Below are positions 14,730 through 22,450 of a stretch of DNA of 27,899 nt, one piece after another. A program made the position numbers and the translations under genes. Origin of the DNA: JACMLD01 sp033761915 (lineage in GTDB: Bacteria > Bacteroidota > Bacteroidia > Chitinophagales > Chitinophagaceae). The stretch lies in NCBI GenBank assembly GCA_033761915.1, contig JANRMC010000117.1, positions 1 to 27,899 on the forward strand. The letters are read 5' to 3'. The first letter of the stretch is position 1. Every line of letters begins with the position of its first letter. The notes beneath the pieces were generated by a model that was given only the letters and a program-made list of their open reading frames with translations, was not told where the DNA came from and searched no databases.

Positions 14730-15686
14730 TTATTTTTTGGGCTGCAGTATTTCTAAAATGCTGCCAAAGCGTTGGCGCCAGAAGGCTTCGCTATGTTCTG
14801 CCCCATTAAATTTGCGGGTAATCCAATTTATATTTTGCGCATAGCCTTTTGCCTGCATGATACTATCTATTTTTTGTTGGTGGGGCGGATACAAGGAATC
14901 AAGCTTTGCTGTACCATAATCAAAATAAATAAAATGATTTTGTGGGTTGGGCAGGTGTGTGCTGAAATAATTTCTTACGGCAGTGGCAGGCAATTGATTG
15001 GTGGCATCAAATACTATGGGCCAATGGGTGGAAATGCAGGCGGCCCTACCATATACATCCGGATATTCGCACAGGGCATATAAAGAAATAAGGCCACCCA
15101 TGCTGCTGCCGGCAATGCTAGTGTTTGCTGCATCTCGTTTAGTTCTGTAATTACTGTCTATAAACGGTTTTAATTCTTTTACTAAAAACTGCAGGTATTG
15201 GTCTGCCGCAAAATAAATACTATCGTTGCCGCGATAGTAGCCATGATAAGTTAATGCTGCTTTTTGTTCTGCAGGTGGCAGATTTTGCAAAGCCTTCTGC
15301 GGAAAATACTCCCAAAAACGGCGGTTGGTGTTCCAAACACCCACAATAATTATTTCATCTATTTTACCGGCAGCAACCAATGCCGCTGCAACAGAATCCA
15401 CTTCCCATGCTTCACCACCAAAAGCAGTGGTTTTATTAAACAGGTTTTGCCCATCATGCATGTAAAGCACAGGATAGTGCCGGGTAGTATCCTTCTTATA
15501 TGAAGGTGGCAGCCATATTTCAACATTTCTTGATGGCACATAAGCAGAGCCAAAACCCGGGTATTCTACCAAACTACCCCCGGTAAACTGAATGTTTGAG
15601 GTTACTTCCTCATTTCGGGGCATTAAAATACATGCCTGCAGGGTTGCAGCAAATACCGCTAATACGAGGTAGCTTAATCTTAACAT
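14730..15686 (-). CDS. Esterase-D-like lipoprotein (alpha/beta hydrolase)
   Basis: A surface or periplasmic hydrolase of 318 residues, started at ATG 15686 because this gives a lipoprotein signal: MLRLSYLVLAVFAATLQAC, with lipobox LQAC and Cys19. The frame is open further upstream from a GTG at 15722. The fold is of the esterase D/enterochelin esterase family: VEIWLPPSY, YPVLYMHDGQNLF, then the nucleophile elbow IAGSSMGGLISLYAL (Ser195 in this numbering) and the C-terminal His of GAEHSEAFWRQRF (His298). All three elements of a Ser-His-Asp triad are plausible. Substrates of this family range from siderophore esters to feruloyl sugars and acyl groups; nothing here decides among them. It is transcribed divergently from 15765-16448 across a short gap. 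Confidence 0.87.
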   Translation of the reverse strand: MLRLSYLVLAVFAATLQACILMPRNEEVTSNIQFTGGSLVEYPGFGSAYVPSRNVEIWLPPSYKKDTTRHYPVLYMHDGQNLFNKTTAFGGEAWEVDSVAAALVAAGKIDEIIIVGVWNTNRRFWEYFPQKALQNLPPAEQKAALTYHGYYRGNDSIYFAADQYLQFLVKELKPFIDSNYRTKRDAANTSIAGSSMGGLISLYALCEYPDVYGRAACISTHWPIVFDATNQLPATAVRNYFSTHLPNPQNHFIYFDYGTAKLDSLYPPHQQKIDSIMQAKGYAQNINWITRKFNGAEHSEAFWRQRFGSILEILQPKK

Positions 15687-15736
15687 GCCTTTTATTATTT
15701 TCTTCAAATATAGTAATTGCACTTTTTAATTCTTAC

Positions 15737-15744
15737 TAACTTCG
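15737..15744 (+). promoter_or_regulatory. Candidate -7 box before the secreted protein at 15765
   Basis: TAACTTCG matches TAnnTTTG with one change (C for T), the same variant seen before dnaB and rny. ATTG at 15716-15719 lies 17 bases upstream and could be the -33 element. The leader would be under 20 bases. Confidence 0.35.
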
Positions 15745-15764
15745 GATGATTAAACACTTGGTTA

Positions 15765-16448
15765 ATGAAAAGGTATTTTTTGTTGTTGGCAGTAGTTATT
15801 GTGTTAAGTGCACAGGCGCAAACAGTTGATAATGGCAGCAGCTATTTTGTTGGCTATTACAATGCAGATGGTAAGAGCATGGTGCCTGCCAAAAAAGATA
15901 ACCTGGAAGGTTCTCCTTTTTTAAATGATAAATGGGAGTTAGGAAAAGTGTTCTTTTCTTCTGGTAAAGTGGCCGATAAAATGTTACTGCAGTTTGATTT
16001 AAATAAAAACCAATTACAGTTCAGACAAGATACCACCAGTTATTACTTTGCCGAGCCTGTAAAGGAATTTATTATTACCACAAAGGACAAAGAAACCATC
16101 CGACAGGTTTTTTTCAGAAACGGATATATAAAAAACAGCGGCCACAGCACTACTGCTTTTTATAATGTAATGGCTGAGGGTGAAAATTTTCATTTGTTAA
16201 AAATGTTTGTATGCCGCCTGCAGGATAAGTATGAATACATTGGCACTTCTAAACAGGTTTACCAAACCACTGAAGAGCTGTACCTGTATGAGGTGGCTAC
16301 CCAAAAATTTATACGAATTAAAAAAGACCGCAATACGCTGGTTGAAAAACTTGGAACTTATAACGAAGGGGTAAAAAAATGGTTGCAAAAAAATGGCCTT
16401 GAAACCGAAGCCAACCTTATAGATTTTACTGACCAGCTAAATAAATAA
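15765..16448 (+). CDS. Secreted protein of unknown function (227 aa)
   Basis: I do not recognise the family. MKRYFLLLAVVIVLSAQAQ is a clear signal peptide with cleavage after AQA and before Gln. The mature protein contains GSPFLNDKWELGKVFFSSGKV, best described in parts as GSPFLNDKWELG then VFFSSGKVADKML, followed by FDLNKNQLQFRQDTT, a two-part pattern seen in many small uncharacterised Bacteroidota periplasmic proteins. No catalytic motif or cysteine cluster is visible. It is divergent from the esterase lipoprotein (start codons 78 bases apart) and may share its regulation. A strong hairpin ends the transcript and also ends the convergent synthase gene. Confidence 0.82.
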   Translation: MKRYFLLLAVVIVLSAQAQTVDNGSSYFVGYYNADGKSMVPAKKDNLEGSPFLNDKWELGKVFFSSGKVADKMLLQFDLNKNQLQFRQDTTSYYFAEPVKEFIITTKDKETIRQVFFRNGYIKNSGHSTTAFYNVMAEGENFHLLKMFVCRLQDKYEYIGTSKQVYQTTEELYLYEVATQKFIRIKKDRNTLVEKLGTYNEGVKKWLQKNGLETEANLIDFTDQLNK

Positions 16449-16461
16449 CAAATTTGAAATT

Positions 16462-16507
16462 TATAATAACAACGGCGGCCGATGAACCGGCCGCCGTTGT
16501 TATTATA
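16462..16507. terminator. Perfect 19-bp bidirectional hairpin
   Basis: Positions 16462-16480 pair with 16489-16507 around an 8-base loop. The inner stem is GC-rich (ACGGCGGCC) and the outer stem AT-rich. It lies between the convergent secreted-protein and synthase genes and probably terminates both. Confidence 0.82.
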
Positions 16508-16618
16508 CTGTTTACTGGTGTTTTACAGTTGAAGGGTGCCCCGTTGGCTTTGCACAACTCAAATTGGGGTTTGCAACGAGCAACGATGTTGGATACTGCA
16601 CTACCGCTGGTAACCCCA

Positions 16619-17875
16619 TTACATAGCTTCTGCCATATCGGGTATTTCTGCTACTTTATAAGCACCTTCATCTAATTTTTTCTTGGTAATAGTAAAGGCT
16701 TCCAGCGTTTCTTCAATGTCTTTATCAGTATGTGCTGCGGTGGGTATCAGGCGATAAATAATTTGTCCGCGAGGGATAACCGGGTACACCACAATTGAAC
16801 AAAAGATGCCAAAGTTCTCACGCAGGTCCATTACCATGGCAGTAGCTTCGGGCACATCTCCTTTCATATAAACCGGCGTAACTGGGCTATTGCTTTTACC
16901 AATATCAAAGCCACGCTCTTTTAAACCGCTTTGTAACTTATTTACGTTGTGCCATAATTTTTCACGCAGCTCGGGCATGTTTTTCAGCATGTCCATACGT
17001 TTCAGCATGCCTTCTACAATAATCATAGGCAGGCTTTTTGCAAAAATCTGGCTGCGTGTATTGTAACGCAGGTATGCCAGCACGTCTTTAGGACCGGCAA
17101 TAAAAGCGCCAATACTACCCATACTTTTAACAAAAGTGCTGAAGTATAAATCAATCTCTTCCTGGCAGCCTTGCTCCTCATCGGCACCGGCGCCGGTAGG
17201 GCCCATGCTTCCAAAACCGTGTGCATCGTCAATTAAAATTCTGAAAGGATATTTTTGTTTCAGGCCAACAATATCTTTCAACCGGCCCTGGTCTCCGGCC
17301 ATACCAAAAACACCTTCCGTTATTACTAAAATGCCCCCGCCTGATTTTTCAACCATTTTAACGGCACGTTGCAATTGCTTTTCGCAATCTTCCACATCAT
17401 TATGCTTAAACGCATAGCTATAGCCCAAATGCAGGCGAATGCCGTCTACAATACAGGCATGGCATTCGGCATCATACACAATCACATCACGGCGGTTAAC
17501 CAGCGCATCAATACAACTCATAATACCCTGATAACCGAAGTTGAGTAACATGGCATCTTCCTTCTTTACAAAGGGCGCAATCACTCTTTCCAACTCTTCG
17601 TGCTTGCTGGTATTGCCACTCATCATACGGGCACCCATTGGGTAACCCATACCCCAGCGTTCTGCTGCCTCGGTATCAATCTTACGGGTTTCGGGGTGGT
17701 TTACAAGCCCCAGATAATTATTCAGGCTCCAGCAGATTACATCTTTACCTCTGAACTTCATGCGGCTGCCTAACTCACCTTCTAATTTTGGAAACGCAAA
17801 ATAGCCATGTGCTCTTTTCATATGCTGACCAATAGGGCCACCATCCTTAACCAGTTTTTCAAAAACATCTGCCAT
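16619..17875 (-). CDS. Alpha-oxoamine synthase, probably serine palmitoyltransferase-like
   Basis: PLP-dependent enzyme of 418 residues that condenses an amino acid with an acyl-CoA, releasing CO2. The opening KFRGKDVICWSLNNYLGL, the stacking His of DAECHACIVDG (His139), the DDAHGFGSMG loop (Asp216, His219) and the PLP-binding Lys250 in STFVKSMGS place it in the alpha-oxoamine synthase group with SPT, KBL and BioF. Length, N-terminal extension and the absence of biotin genes nearby favour a sphingolipid-type role, as in other Bacteroidota that make sphingolipids, but the acyl-CoA substrate is not proven by sequence. No other sphingolipid gene is in the window. It diverges from lpxA (lipid A synthesis) across a 480-base region; the promoter candidate is at 17911-17934. 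Confidence 0.85.
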   Translation of the reverse strand: MADVFEKLVKDGGPIGQHMKRAHGYFAFPKLEGELGSRMKFRGKDVICWSLNNYLGLVNHPETRKIDTEAAERWGMGYPMGARMMSGNTSKHEELERVIAPFVKKEDAMLLNFGYQGIMSCIDALVNRRDVIVYDAECHACIVDGIRLHLGYSYAFKHNDVEDCEKQLQRAVKMVEKSGGGILVITEGVFGMAGDQGRLKDIVGLKQKYPFRILIDDAHGFGSMGPTGAGADEEQGCQEEIDLYFSTFVKSMGSIGAFIAGPKDVLAYLRYNTRSQIFAKSLPMIIVEGMLKRMDMLKNMPELREKLWHNVNKLQSGLKERGFDIGKSNSPVTPVYMKGDVPEATAMVMDLRENFGIFCSIVVYPVIPRGQIIYRLIPTAAHTDKDIEETLEAFTITKKKLDEGAYKVAEIPDMAEAM

Positions 17876-17910
17876 ATTAAATAGTAGAATTTATGTTTAA
17901 AAATCAGCCG

Positions 17911-17934
17911 CAAATGTAATATTTAATGGCCAAT
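17911..17934 (-). promoter_or_regulatory. Candidate promoter of the synthase gene
   Basis: Minus strand ATTG (17934-17931), 12-base spacer, then TACATTTG (17918-17911) followed by C: a perfect -7 box. The leader would be about 30 bases. Confidence 0.45.
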
Positions 17935-18186
17935 GAGCAAGCCCCCAATACCGTTTTAACCAGCTGCCGGCAGGGTGGGTTAATTTGTTGGCCGGCAGTT
18001 GTTTGCTATGGCATCAGCCGTTGCCACGCTCGGTTCAACAATATAACAACAGGCGGCCATTAAAAAAACTACCGCTTTACGTTAGATAACAACAATCAAT
18101 TTAATAAGTGCCAATAAACCATAAAGCAGCGTTTTGGTCTGTAAAAGGCTCATGTTTTAAACCACAAAAATCTATAACCTGCCGTT

Positions 18187-18210
18187 TTTGCACAATTAAG
18201 ACTATTTTTG
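18187..18210 (+). promoter_or_regulatory. Candidate promoter of lpxA
   Basis: TTTG at 18187-18190, a 12-base spacer, then TATTTTTG at 18203-18210, a perfect -7 box followed by C. Same arrangement as the dnaB, synthase and rny candidates. Confidence 0.45.
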
Positions 18211-18219
18211 CAAATCGTT

Positions 18220-18233
18220 CGCCGGAAACGGCG
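18220..18233 (+). other. Small GNRA-loop hairpin in the lpxA leader
   Basis: CGCCG-GAAA-CGGCG: a 5-bp GC stem closed by a GAAA tetraloop, starting about ten bases after the predicted -7 box. It would lie at the very 5' end of the lpxA transcript and could stabilise it. Confidence 0.4.
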
Positions 18234-18358
18234 TAACATTACGGATTCAACTATTTTATTTGAAACCAATTAAAGCATCAAATCATCCTAAGTTAAAGTC
18301 TGTTGGCAAGGCTATGCCCGTTGCTGAAGAAAAACCAATTCTTAAGAACCTCAATACA

Positions 18359-19156
18359 ATGATTCATCCGCATACATATATACATCCCAACGCAAGGTTG
18401 GCTACCAATGTTAAGATAGATCCGTTTACAGTCATCCACCAAAACGTTGAAATTGGAGAAGGTACCTGGATTGGCAGTAACGTAACCATTATGGAAGGAG
18501 CCCGAATTGGTAAAAACTGCCGCATATTTCCGGGCGCCGTTATTGCCGCTATTCCGCAAGATTTAAAGTATGAAGGAGAAGATTCATTAGTAGAAATTGG
18601 AGATAATACCACTATACGGGAATTTGTAACCATTAATCGCGGAACCAAAGACCGCATCAGCACCAAGGTTGGCAGCAACTGTTTATTAATGGCCTACACA
18701 CATATTGCCCACGATTGTATTATAGGCAACAATTGCATTATGAGCAACAACACCCAAATTGCCGGCCATGTGGTTATGGGCGATTGGGCCATTTTAGGAG
18801 GCATGTGCGCTGTACACCAGTTTGTACAAATTGGTCAGCACGCCTTTGTTAGTGGCGGCTCATTAGTTAGTAAAGATGTCCCTCCGTATATAAAAGCAGG
18901 AAGAACTCCACTAAGCTATGCTGGTGTAAACTCAGTAGGCTTAAAAAGAAGAGGGTTTACTGTAGATAAAATCAATCACATCTTAGATATCTACCGTGTT
19001 ATTTATAACAAGGGTATGAATACCTCGCAGGCGCTGGAATTTATTGAAGAGGAACTGGCAGCCACCGATGAAAGAGACGAAATTGTAACCTTCATCAGAG
19101 ACAGCGGACGTGGCATCATTAAACGCTATACCAAAGGCAGCACCGATGAAGATTAG
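18359..19156 (+). CDS. lpxA: UDP-N-acetylglucosamine acyltransferase LpxA
   Basis: First enzyme of lipid A synthesis: moves an R-3-hydroxyacyl chain from acyl carrier protein to UDP-GlcNAc, in the cytoplasm. From ATG 18359 the protein has 265 residues, the family length, and starts MIHPHTYIHPNARL. Left-handed beta-helix hexapeptide repeats run to about residue 190 (for example IGEGTWIGSNVTI, IGNNCIMSNN). The catalytic His118 is in MAYTHIAHDC, and GGMCAVHQFVQIG and DVPPYIKAGR are typical. The C-terminal helices follow. The frame is open 33 codons upstream to TTG 18260, with an ATG at 18314; I prefer 18359 because family members start there. lpxD and lpxC-fabZ, which often precede lpxA in this phylum, are not adjacent. 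It overlaps the ABC gene by 11 bases. Confidence 0.95.
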   Translation: MIHPHTYIHPNARLATNVKIDPFTVIHQNVEIGEGTWIGSNVTIMEGARIGKNCRIFPGAVIAAIPQDLKYEGEDSLVEIGDNTTIREFVTINRGTKDRISTKVGSNCLLMAYTHIAHDCIIGNNCIMSNNTQIAGHVVMGDWAILGGMCAVHQFVQIGQHAFVSGGSLVSKDVPPYIKAGRTPLSYAGVNSVGLKRRGFTVDKINHILDIYRVIYNKGMNTSQALEFIEEELAATDERDEIVTFIRDSGRGIIKRYTKGSTDED

Positions 19157-19766
19157 TTTGACCTCTGCCGGCAAACGTTATAACCGAGACTGGATTTTCA
19201 GAAACTGCACCTGCCAGTTTATAACTGGTAACAGCTATGCCATTACCGGGCCCAAGGGCTCAGGCAAAAGCACTTTATTACAAACTATTGGTGGCGCCAT
19301 TGGCCTTAGTGAAGGAACAATACATTGGCATAGCCCATATACCAACGCCACTACAGAAATTGCACATACCCATATTGCCATTGCTGCCCCTTATCTGGAA
19401 GTTATTGAAGAAATGACCGTAACTGAATTTTTGCAATTTCACCAACAGTTTAAGCCTTTATTAAACGGTCTTACCATTGCAGAAATAGTAGAAAAAATAG
19501 GACTGGCCAATGCTGCCCAAAAACAAATACGCTATTATTCATCGGGTATGAAGCAGCGGGTAAAATTAGCCCAGGCTATATTTTCTGAGGTACCCGTTAT
19601 TTTGCTGGATGAACCCTGTACCAATTTAGACAGCACGGGCATTGAATTGTATCAGCGCCTGGTAAATGACTATTGTCAGCAAAAGCTGGTAATAGTTAGC
19701 AGTAATGATATTGCTGAATATGGTTTTTGCAACCACACCATAAAAATTACAGACTACAAATCTTAA
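19146..19766 (+). CDS. ABC transporter ATP-binding protein (206 aa)
   Basis: Single nucleotide-binding domain. Walker A GPKGSGKST is at residues 35-43, the ABC signature is present in the variant form YYSSGMKQRVKLAQA, Walker B reads PVILLDEPC, and the D-loop is TNLDS. The final switch His is not obvious: the region reads LVIVSSNDIAEY, with Asn-Asp where His is usual, so hydrolysis may be altered. I start at ATG 19146, which overlaps the end of lpxA by 11 bases; the in-frame ATG at 19110 would add 12 residues that are off-family. No permease is in the window, so the membrane partner is encoded elsewhere. Coupling to lpxA hints at envelope lipid export, but this is inference. The 3' end overlaps the convergent iscA end by three or four bases. 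Confidence 0.87.
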   Translation: MKISLTSAGKRYNRDWIFRNCTCQFITGNSYAITGPKGSGKSTLLQTIGGAIGLSEGTIHWHSPYTNATTEIAHTHIAIAAPYLEVIEEMTVTEFLQFHQQFKPLLNGLTIAEIVEKIGLANAAQKQIRYYSSGMKQRVKLAQAIFSEVPVILLDEPCTNLDSTGIELYQRLVNDYCQQKLVIVSSNDIAEYGFCNHTIKITDYKS

Positions 19767-20095
19767 ACTGCAAAGCTTTCGCCGCAGCCACAGGTTCTGC
19801 TGGCATTGGGGTTACTAAAATAAAAACCCTTTCCGTTCAGGCCATCAGAAAAATCAAGCGTGGTATTTACTAAATATAAAAAGCTCTTAAGATCGGTTAC
19901 CACCTTTAATCCGTTGTCTTCAAAAACCTGGTCGTTAGGTTGTGCTTCGTTATCAAAATCCATTTTATAACTCAATCCACTACATCCGCCACCCACAACA
20001 GATACTCTCAAAAAATAATCACCATCTGCTGCTATATTAGCCTGCGTCATTAATGCTTTTACCTTCTCTTTCGCTTTATCGCTTACAAAAATCAT
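19763..20095 (-). CDS. Fe-S cluster carrier, IscA/ErpA type
   Basis: A-type Fe-S carrier of 110 residues. The three cluster-binding cysteines are present: Cys in GGGCSGLSYKM and two in the C-terminal TCGCGESFAV. The typical pattern DFSDGLNGKGFYFSNPNA also fits. The protein receives a [2Fe-2S] or [4Fe-4S] cluster and passes it to target enzymes. It lies 71 bases downstream of the cysteine desulfurase gene on the same strand, so the two probably form an operon that supplies sulfur and carries clusters. The 3' end overlaps the convergent ABC gene, and no hairpin terminator is visible between them. IscA, SufA and ErpA cannot be separated by sequence alone. Confidence 0.93.
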   Translation of the reverse strand: MIFVSDKAKEKVKALMTQANIAADGDYFLRVSVVGGGCSGLSYKMDFDNEAQPNDQVFEDNGLKVVTDLKSFLYLVNTTLDFSDGLNGKGFYFSNPNASRTCGCGESFAV

Positions 20096-20166
20096 AAATG
20101 CACATTTTATAAATTATAAACAAAAAACAAGCCATCGTTGTTTACTGTCTTATTGACTTATCAGTA

Positions 20167-21324
20167 CTACTCTCCTCTTAATTGTTTTACCAGTGCAATT
20201 GTTTTTTCTGCCACAAAGTTAATTTCTTCGGCTGTGGTAAACCAGCCAACAGAAAAACGCAGCGATGCTTTAGCCAAGTCTTCCTCCACACCCATTGCCA
20301 ATAAAACATGCGATGGTTTTGGCAGGGCCGATGTGCAGGCTGACCCGGAGGAAACTGCTGTGTAGGCAACCAACCCGTTCAGTAAACGCCCACCATCCAC
20401 CCCTTTAAAACTTATATTGCTTACATGAGGCAAGCGGTTAACGGTATTACCATTAACCACGCAATCTTTTAAACCCTCCAGTAATAAAGTTTCTAATTGA
20501 TTCCGCAACAAACGCATCCGCTCTGCAGCCACATGCATTTCTTTGACCGCTATTGCACATGCCTTACCCATACCTGCAATAGCCGGCACATTTAAAGTGC
20601 CACTACGCAACCCTTTTTCATGGCCACCACCATCTAACTGGGCTATTAATTTTACACGGGGGTCTTTTCTTCTTACATATAAAGCACCCATACCTTTGGG
20701 TCCGTAAATCTTATGAGCACTCATGGCTAATAAATCAATCCCCAAATCCAATACATCTGTTCTTATTTTTCCGGCAGCCTGCACCGCATCACAAAAAAAC
20801 AACACCTCATTTTCTTTGGCTATTTTCCCGATGGCTTTAATATCCTGTACCACACCGGTTTCATTATTAGCAAATAGCACTGCAATTAAAATAGTAGCAG
20901 GTGTAATGCATGCTTTTAAATCCTCGGTATTTATTAATCCATCTGCCTGCACTGGCAAATAGGTAACAACCGCTCCCTTTTTTTCTAAATGAGCACAGGT
21001 ATCCAATACCGCCCTATGCTCTGTAGCTACGGTAATAATGTGGTTACCTTTAAAAGCATAGGCCTCGTACACCCCTTTTATAGCAAGATTAATAGCTTCT
21101 GTAGCACCAGAGGTAAAAACAATTTCTTCCGGGCGGGCATTTATTAACGCAGCCACCTGCTCTCTTGCAATTGTAACACCTTCTGCAGCCTGCCAGCCAT
21201 AGCTATGATTATTACTGGCCGCATTGCCATACCACTTTGTGAAAAACGGTAACATGGCCGCCACCACATCGGGATGGCAAGGGGTAGTGGCATTGTAATC
21301 TAAATAAACAGGTGTTTCAATCAT
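20167..21324 (-). CDS. Cysteine desulfurase (NifS/IscS type)
   Basis: PLP enzyme of 385 residues from ATG 21324 (MIETPVYLDYNATTPC) that takes sulfur from cysteine as an enzyme persulfide for Fe-S and other sulfur cofactors. Visible residues: His103 in VATEHRAV (PLP stacking), Asp179 in FFCDAVQAAG, Lys205 in MSAHKIYGPKG (Schiff base), HEKGLRSGT, and catalytic Cys330 in SSGSACTSALPKPS, in a long mobile loop as in IscS. The frame is open 20 codons upstream (GTG at 21384, ATG at 21342), but these residues are off-family and overlap a hairpin in the leader. It is followed by the A-type carrier at 19763-20095 on the same strand. No scaffold (IscU) or SufBCD gene is in the window. Confidence 0.94.
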   Translation of the reverse strand: MIETPVYLDYNATTPCHPDVVAAMLPFFTKWYGNAASNNHSYGWQAAEGVTIAREQVAALINARPEEIVFTSGATEAINLAIKGVYEAYAFKGNHIITVATEHRAVLDTCAHLEKKGAVVTYLPVQADGLINTEDLKACITPATILIAVLFANNETGVVQDIKAIGKIAKENEVLFFCDAVQAAGKIRTDVLDLGIDLLAMSAHKIYGPKGMGALYVRRKDPRVKLIAQLDGGGHEKGLRSGTLNVPAIAGMGKACAIAVKEMHVAAERMRLLRNQLETLLLEGLKDCVVNGNTVNRLPHVSNISFKGVDGGRLLNGLVAYTAVSSGSACTSALPKPSHVLLAMGVEEDLAKASLRFSVGWFTTAEEINFVAEKTIALVKQLRGE

Positions 21325-21364
21325 TTTTTTGGAGGCGGGCATTGTTGCTTTATGCAGCAGCTGT

Positions 21365-21381
21365 TCCGCCTTAAAGGCGGA
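21365..21381 (-). other. Hairpin in the cysteine desulfurase leader
   Basis: TCCGCC, five-base loop, GGCGGA: a perfect 6-bp GC-rich stem about 40 bases before the ATG at 21324 and after the predicted promoter at 21430-21437. It may affect translation or be a protein-binding dyad. Confidence 0.35.
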
Positions 21382-21429
21382 CACCTATACGGTAAAGCCA
21401 TATTCAGCAGTAATGTTGCAGCCTGCCTG

Positions 21430-21437
21430 CAAATTTA
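21430..21437 (-). promoter_or_regulatory. Candidate -7 box of the cysteine desulfurase gene
   Basis: Minus strand TAAATTTG followed by C, a perfect TAnnTTTG match. It would give a leader of about 100 bases containing the hairpin at 21365-21381. A clear -33 TTTG is not seen. Confidence 0.4.
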
Positions 21438-21477
21438 GTTCAGAACATTGTAATTTGTGAATTCTTAAACTGCCTGC

Positions 21478-21879
21478 ATGCGCAAGATTGAACATATTGG
21501 TATAGCTGTTAAAAGCCTGGAGCAATCCATTCCCTTGTACGAAAAATTATTAAATACCCTCTGCTATAAAACGGAATTGGTGGCTACAGAAAAAGTGGCA
21601 ACTGCTTTTTTTAAAACAGGCGATAATAAAATTGAACTACTGGAGAGCACCGATGCAGAGGGTGTAATAGCAAAATTTATTGAACGTAAAGGTGAGGGCA
21701 TCCATCACATTGCTTTTGATGTGGAAGACATTAATGCAGAAATGAAGCGATTGCAGGATGAAGGTTTTACACTATTAAACACCACCCCTAAAAAAGGGGC
21801 CGACAATAAATTAGTTTGCTTTTTACACCCTAAACAAACACAAGGGGTATTAATAGAGCTTTGCCAGGAAATAAAATAA
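21478..21879 (+). CDS. mce: Methylmalonyl-CoA epimerase
   Basis: Vicinal-oxygen-chelate enzyme of 133 residues that interconverts the R and S forms of methylmalonyl-CoA in the propionate/succinate pathway. Metal ligands fit the family: His in KIEHIGIAV, His in EGIHHIAFDVEDI and Glu near the end in GVLIELCQE. The VOC repeats and the segment NKIELLEST are typical, and the length is normal. The mutase genes are not in the window. It is transcribed divergently from the cysteine desulfurase gene and is followed after four bases by a GNAT gene, so the pair is one transcript. The start at ATG 21478 gives the usual N-terminus. Confidence 0.92.
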   Translation: MRKIEHIGIAVKSLEQSIPLYEKLLNTLCYKTELVATEKVATAFFKTGDNKIELLESTDAEGVIAKFIERKGEGIHHIAFDVEDINAEMKRLQDEGFTLLNTTPKKGADNKLVCFLHPKQTQGVLIELCQEIK

Positions 21880-21883
21880 CCGA

Positions 21884-22408
21884 ATGCCTGCTACTGTTAC
21901 TATACAAATAGCTACGGAAACAGATGCGGCCTGGGTGGCTGCTTTGTGTGCCGATCAATTTTACCGGGTGCATGAACCCGGCTTTGTAAAAGAAGACCTG
22001 CTTTGGCTGATAGATTATAAATTTAACAGCCTCGCATTACAGCAAGACATTGCAGACCCTGCCAATTTTTACCATGTTGCTTTTTTAAACCAGCAACCCG
22101 CCGGTTGCATTAAGGTAGGTGCGCCCACACTTGCGCTGGCAAAACAAGAAGCCGGTGCCATAGAAGTATCAAGACTGTATTTGTACCCGCATTTAACCGG
22201 GCAGGGTATTGGACTGCAATTACTACATGCAGCTATGCAGGCAGCCGTAAAAAAGGGTTATGCCAGTTGCTGGTTGCATGTTTTTATGCAAAACCCCGGG
22301 GCCCGTAAATTTTATGAAAGAGAAGGATTTAATGTGGTGGGTACAGAACAATTGTTGGTTAAAAACAGTAGCCCCAATGGTTGGGTAATGATGAAAACAT
22401 TGGTTTAA
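21884..22408 (+). CDS. GNAT-family N-acetyltransferase
   Basis: A 174-residue GNAT domain. Motif A reads IEVSRLYLYPHLTGQGIGLQLL, summarised as EVSRLYLYP plus the acyl-CoA loop TGQGIG; motif B is PGARKFYEREGFNVVGTE. The N-terminal third (ADQFYRVHEPGFVKEDL) is helical and probably forms the substrate site. The substrate is unknown. It begins four bases after mce, so it is probably translated from the same mRNA, but a metabolic link with methylmalonyl-CoA is not obvious. It has no relation in sequence detail to the GNAT at 8851-9282 beyond the fold. A dispersed repeat copy follows 22 bases after the stop. Confidence 0.9.
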   Translation: MPATVTIQIATETDAAWVAALCADQFYRVHEPGFVKEDLLWLIDYKFNSLALQQDIADPANFYHVAFLNQQPAGCIKVGAPTLALAKQEAGAIEVSRLYLYPHLTGQGIGLQLLHAAMQAAVKKGYASCWLHVFMQNPGARKFYEREGFNVVGTEQLLVKNSSPNGWVMMKTLV

Positions 22409-22430
22409 AACAGCTCCTTTTTTTACAGCC

Positions 22431-22450
22431 GCTGAAGGGTGCGACGCAAC
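22431..22450 (-). repeat. Dispersed intergenic repeat, copy 8
   Basis: Exact reverse complement of the consensus. It is bracketed by a 7-bp inverted repeat, ACAGCCG at 22425-22431 and CGGCTGT at 22450-22456, so this copy can sit in the loop of a small hairpin. It lies between the GNAT gene and pheT. Confidence 0.9.

Larger units (their letters stand above)
17876..18358. other. Divergent control region between the synthase and lpxA
   Basis: About 480 bases without a firm gene. It contains promoter candidates for the synthase (17911-17934, minus) and for lpxA (18187-18210, plus), a small GAAA-loop hairpin at 18220-18233 and an open frame from TTG 18260 into lpxA. A sequence at 18020-18039 only faintly resembles the dispersed repeat. 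The rest is unremarkable. Confidence 0.5.

Noticed and set aside
18020..18039. GTTGCCACGCTCGGTTCAAC as another repeat copy
   Set aside because: It shares only GTTGC and scattered bases with the consensus and lacks the palindromic core.
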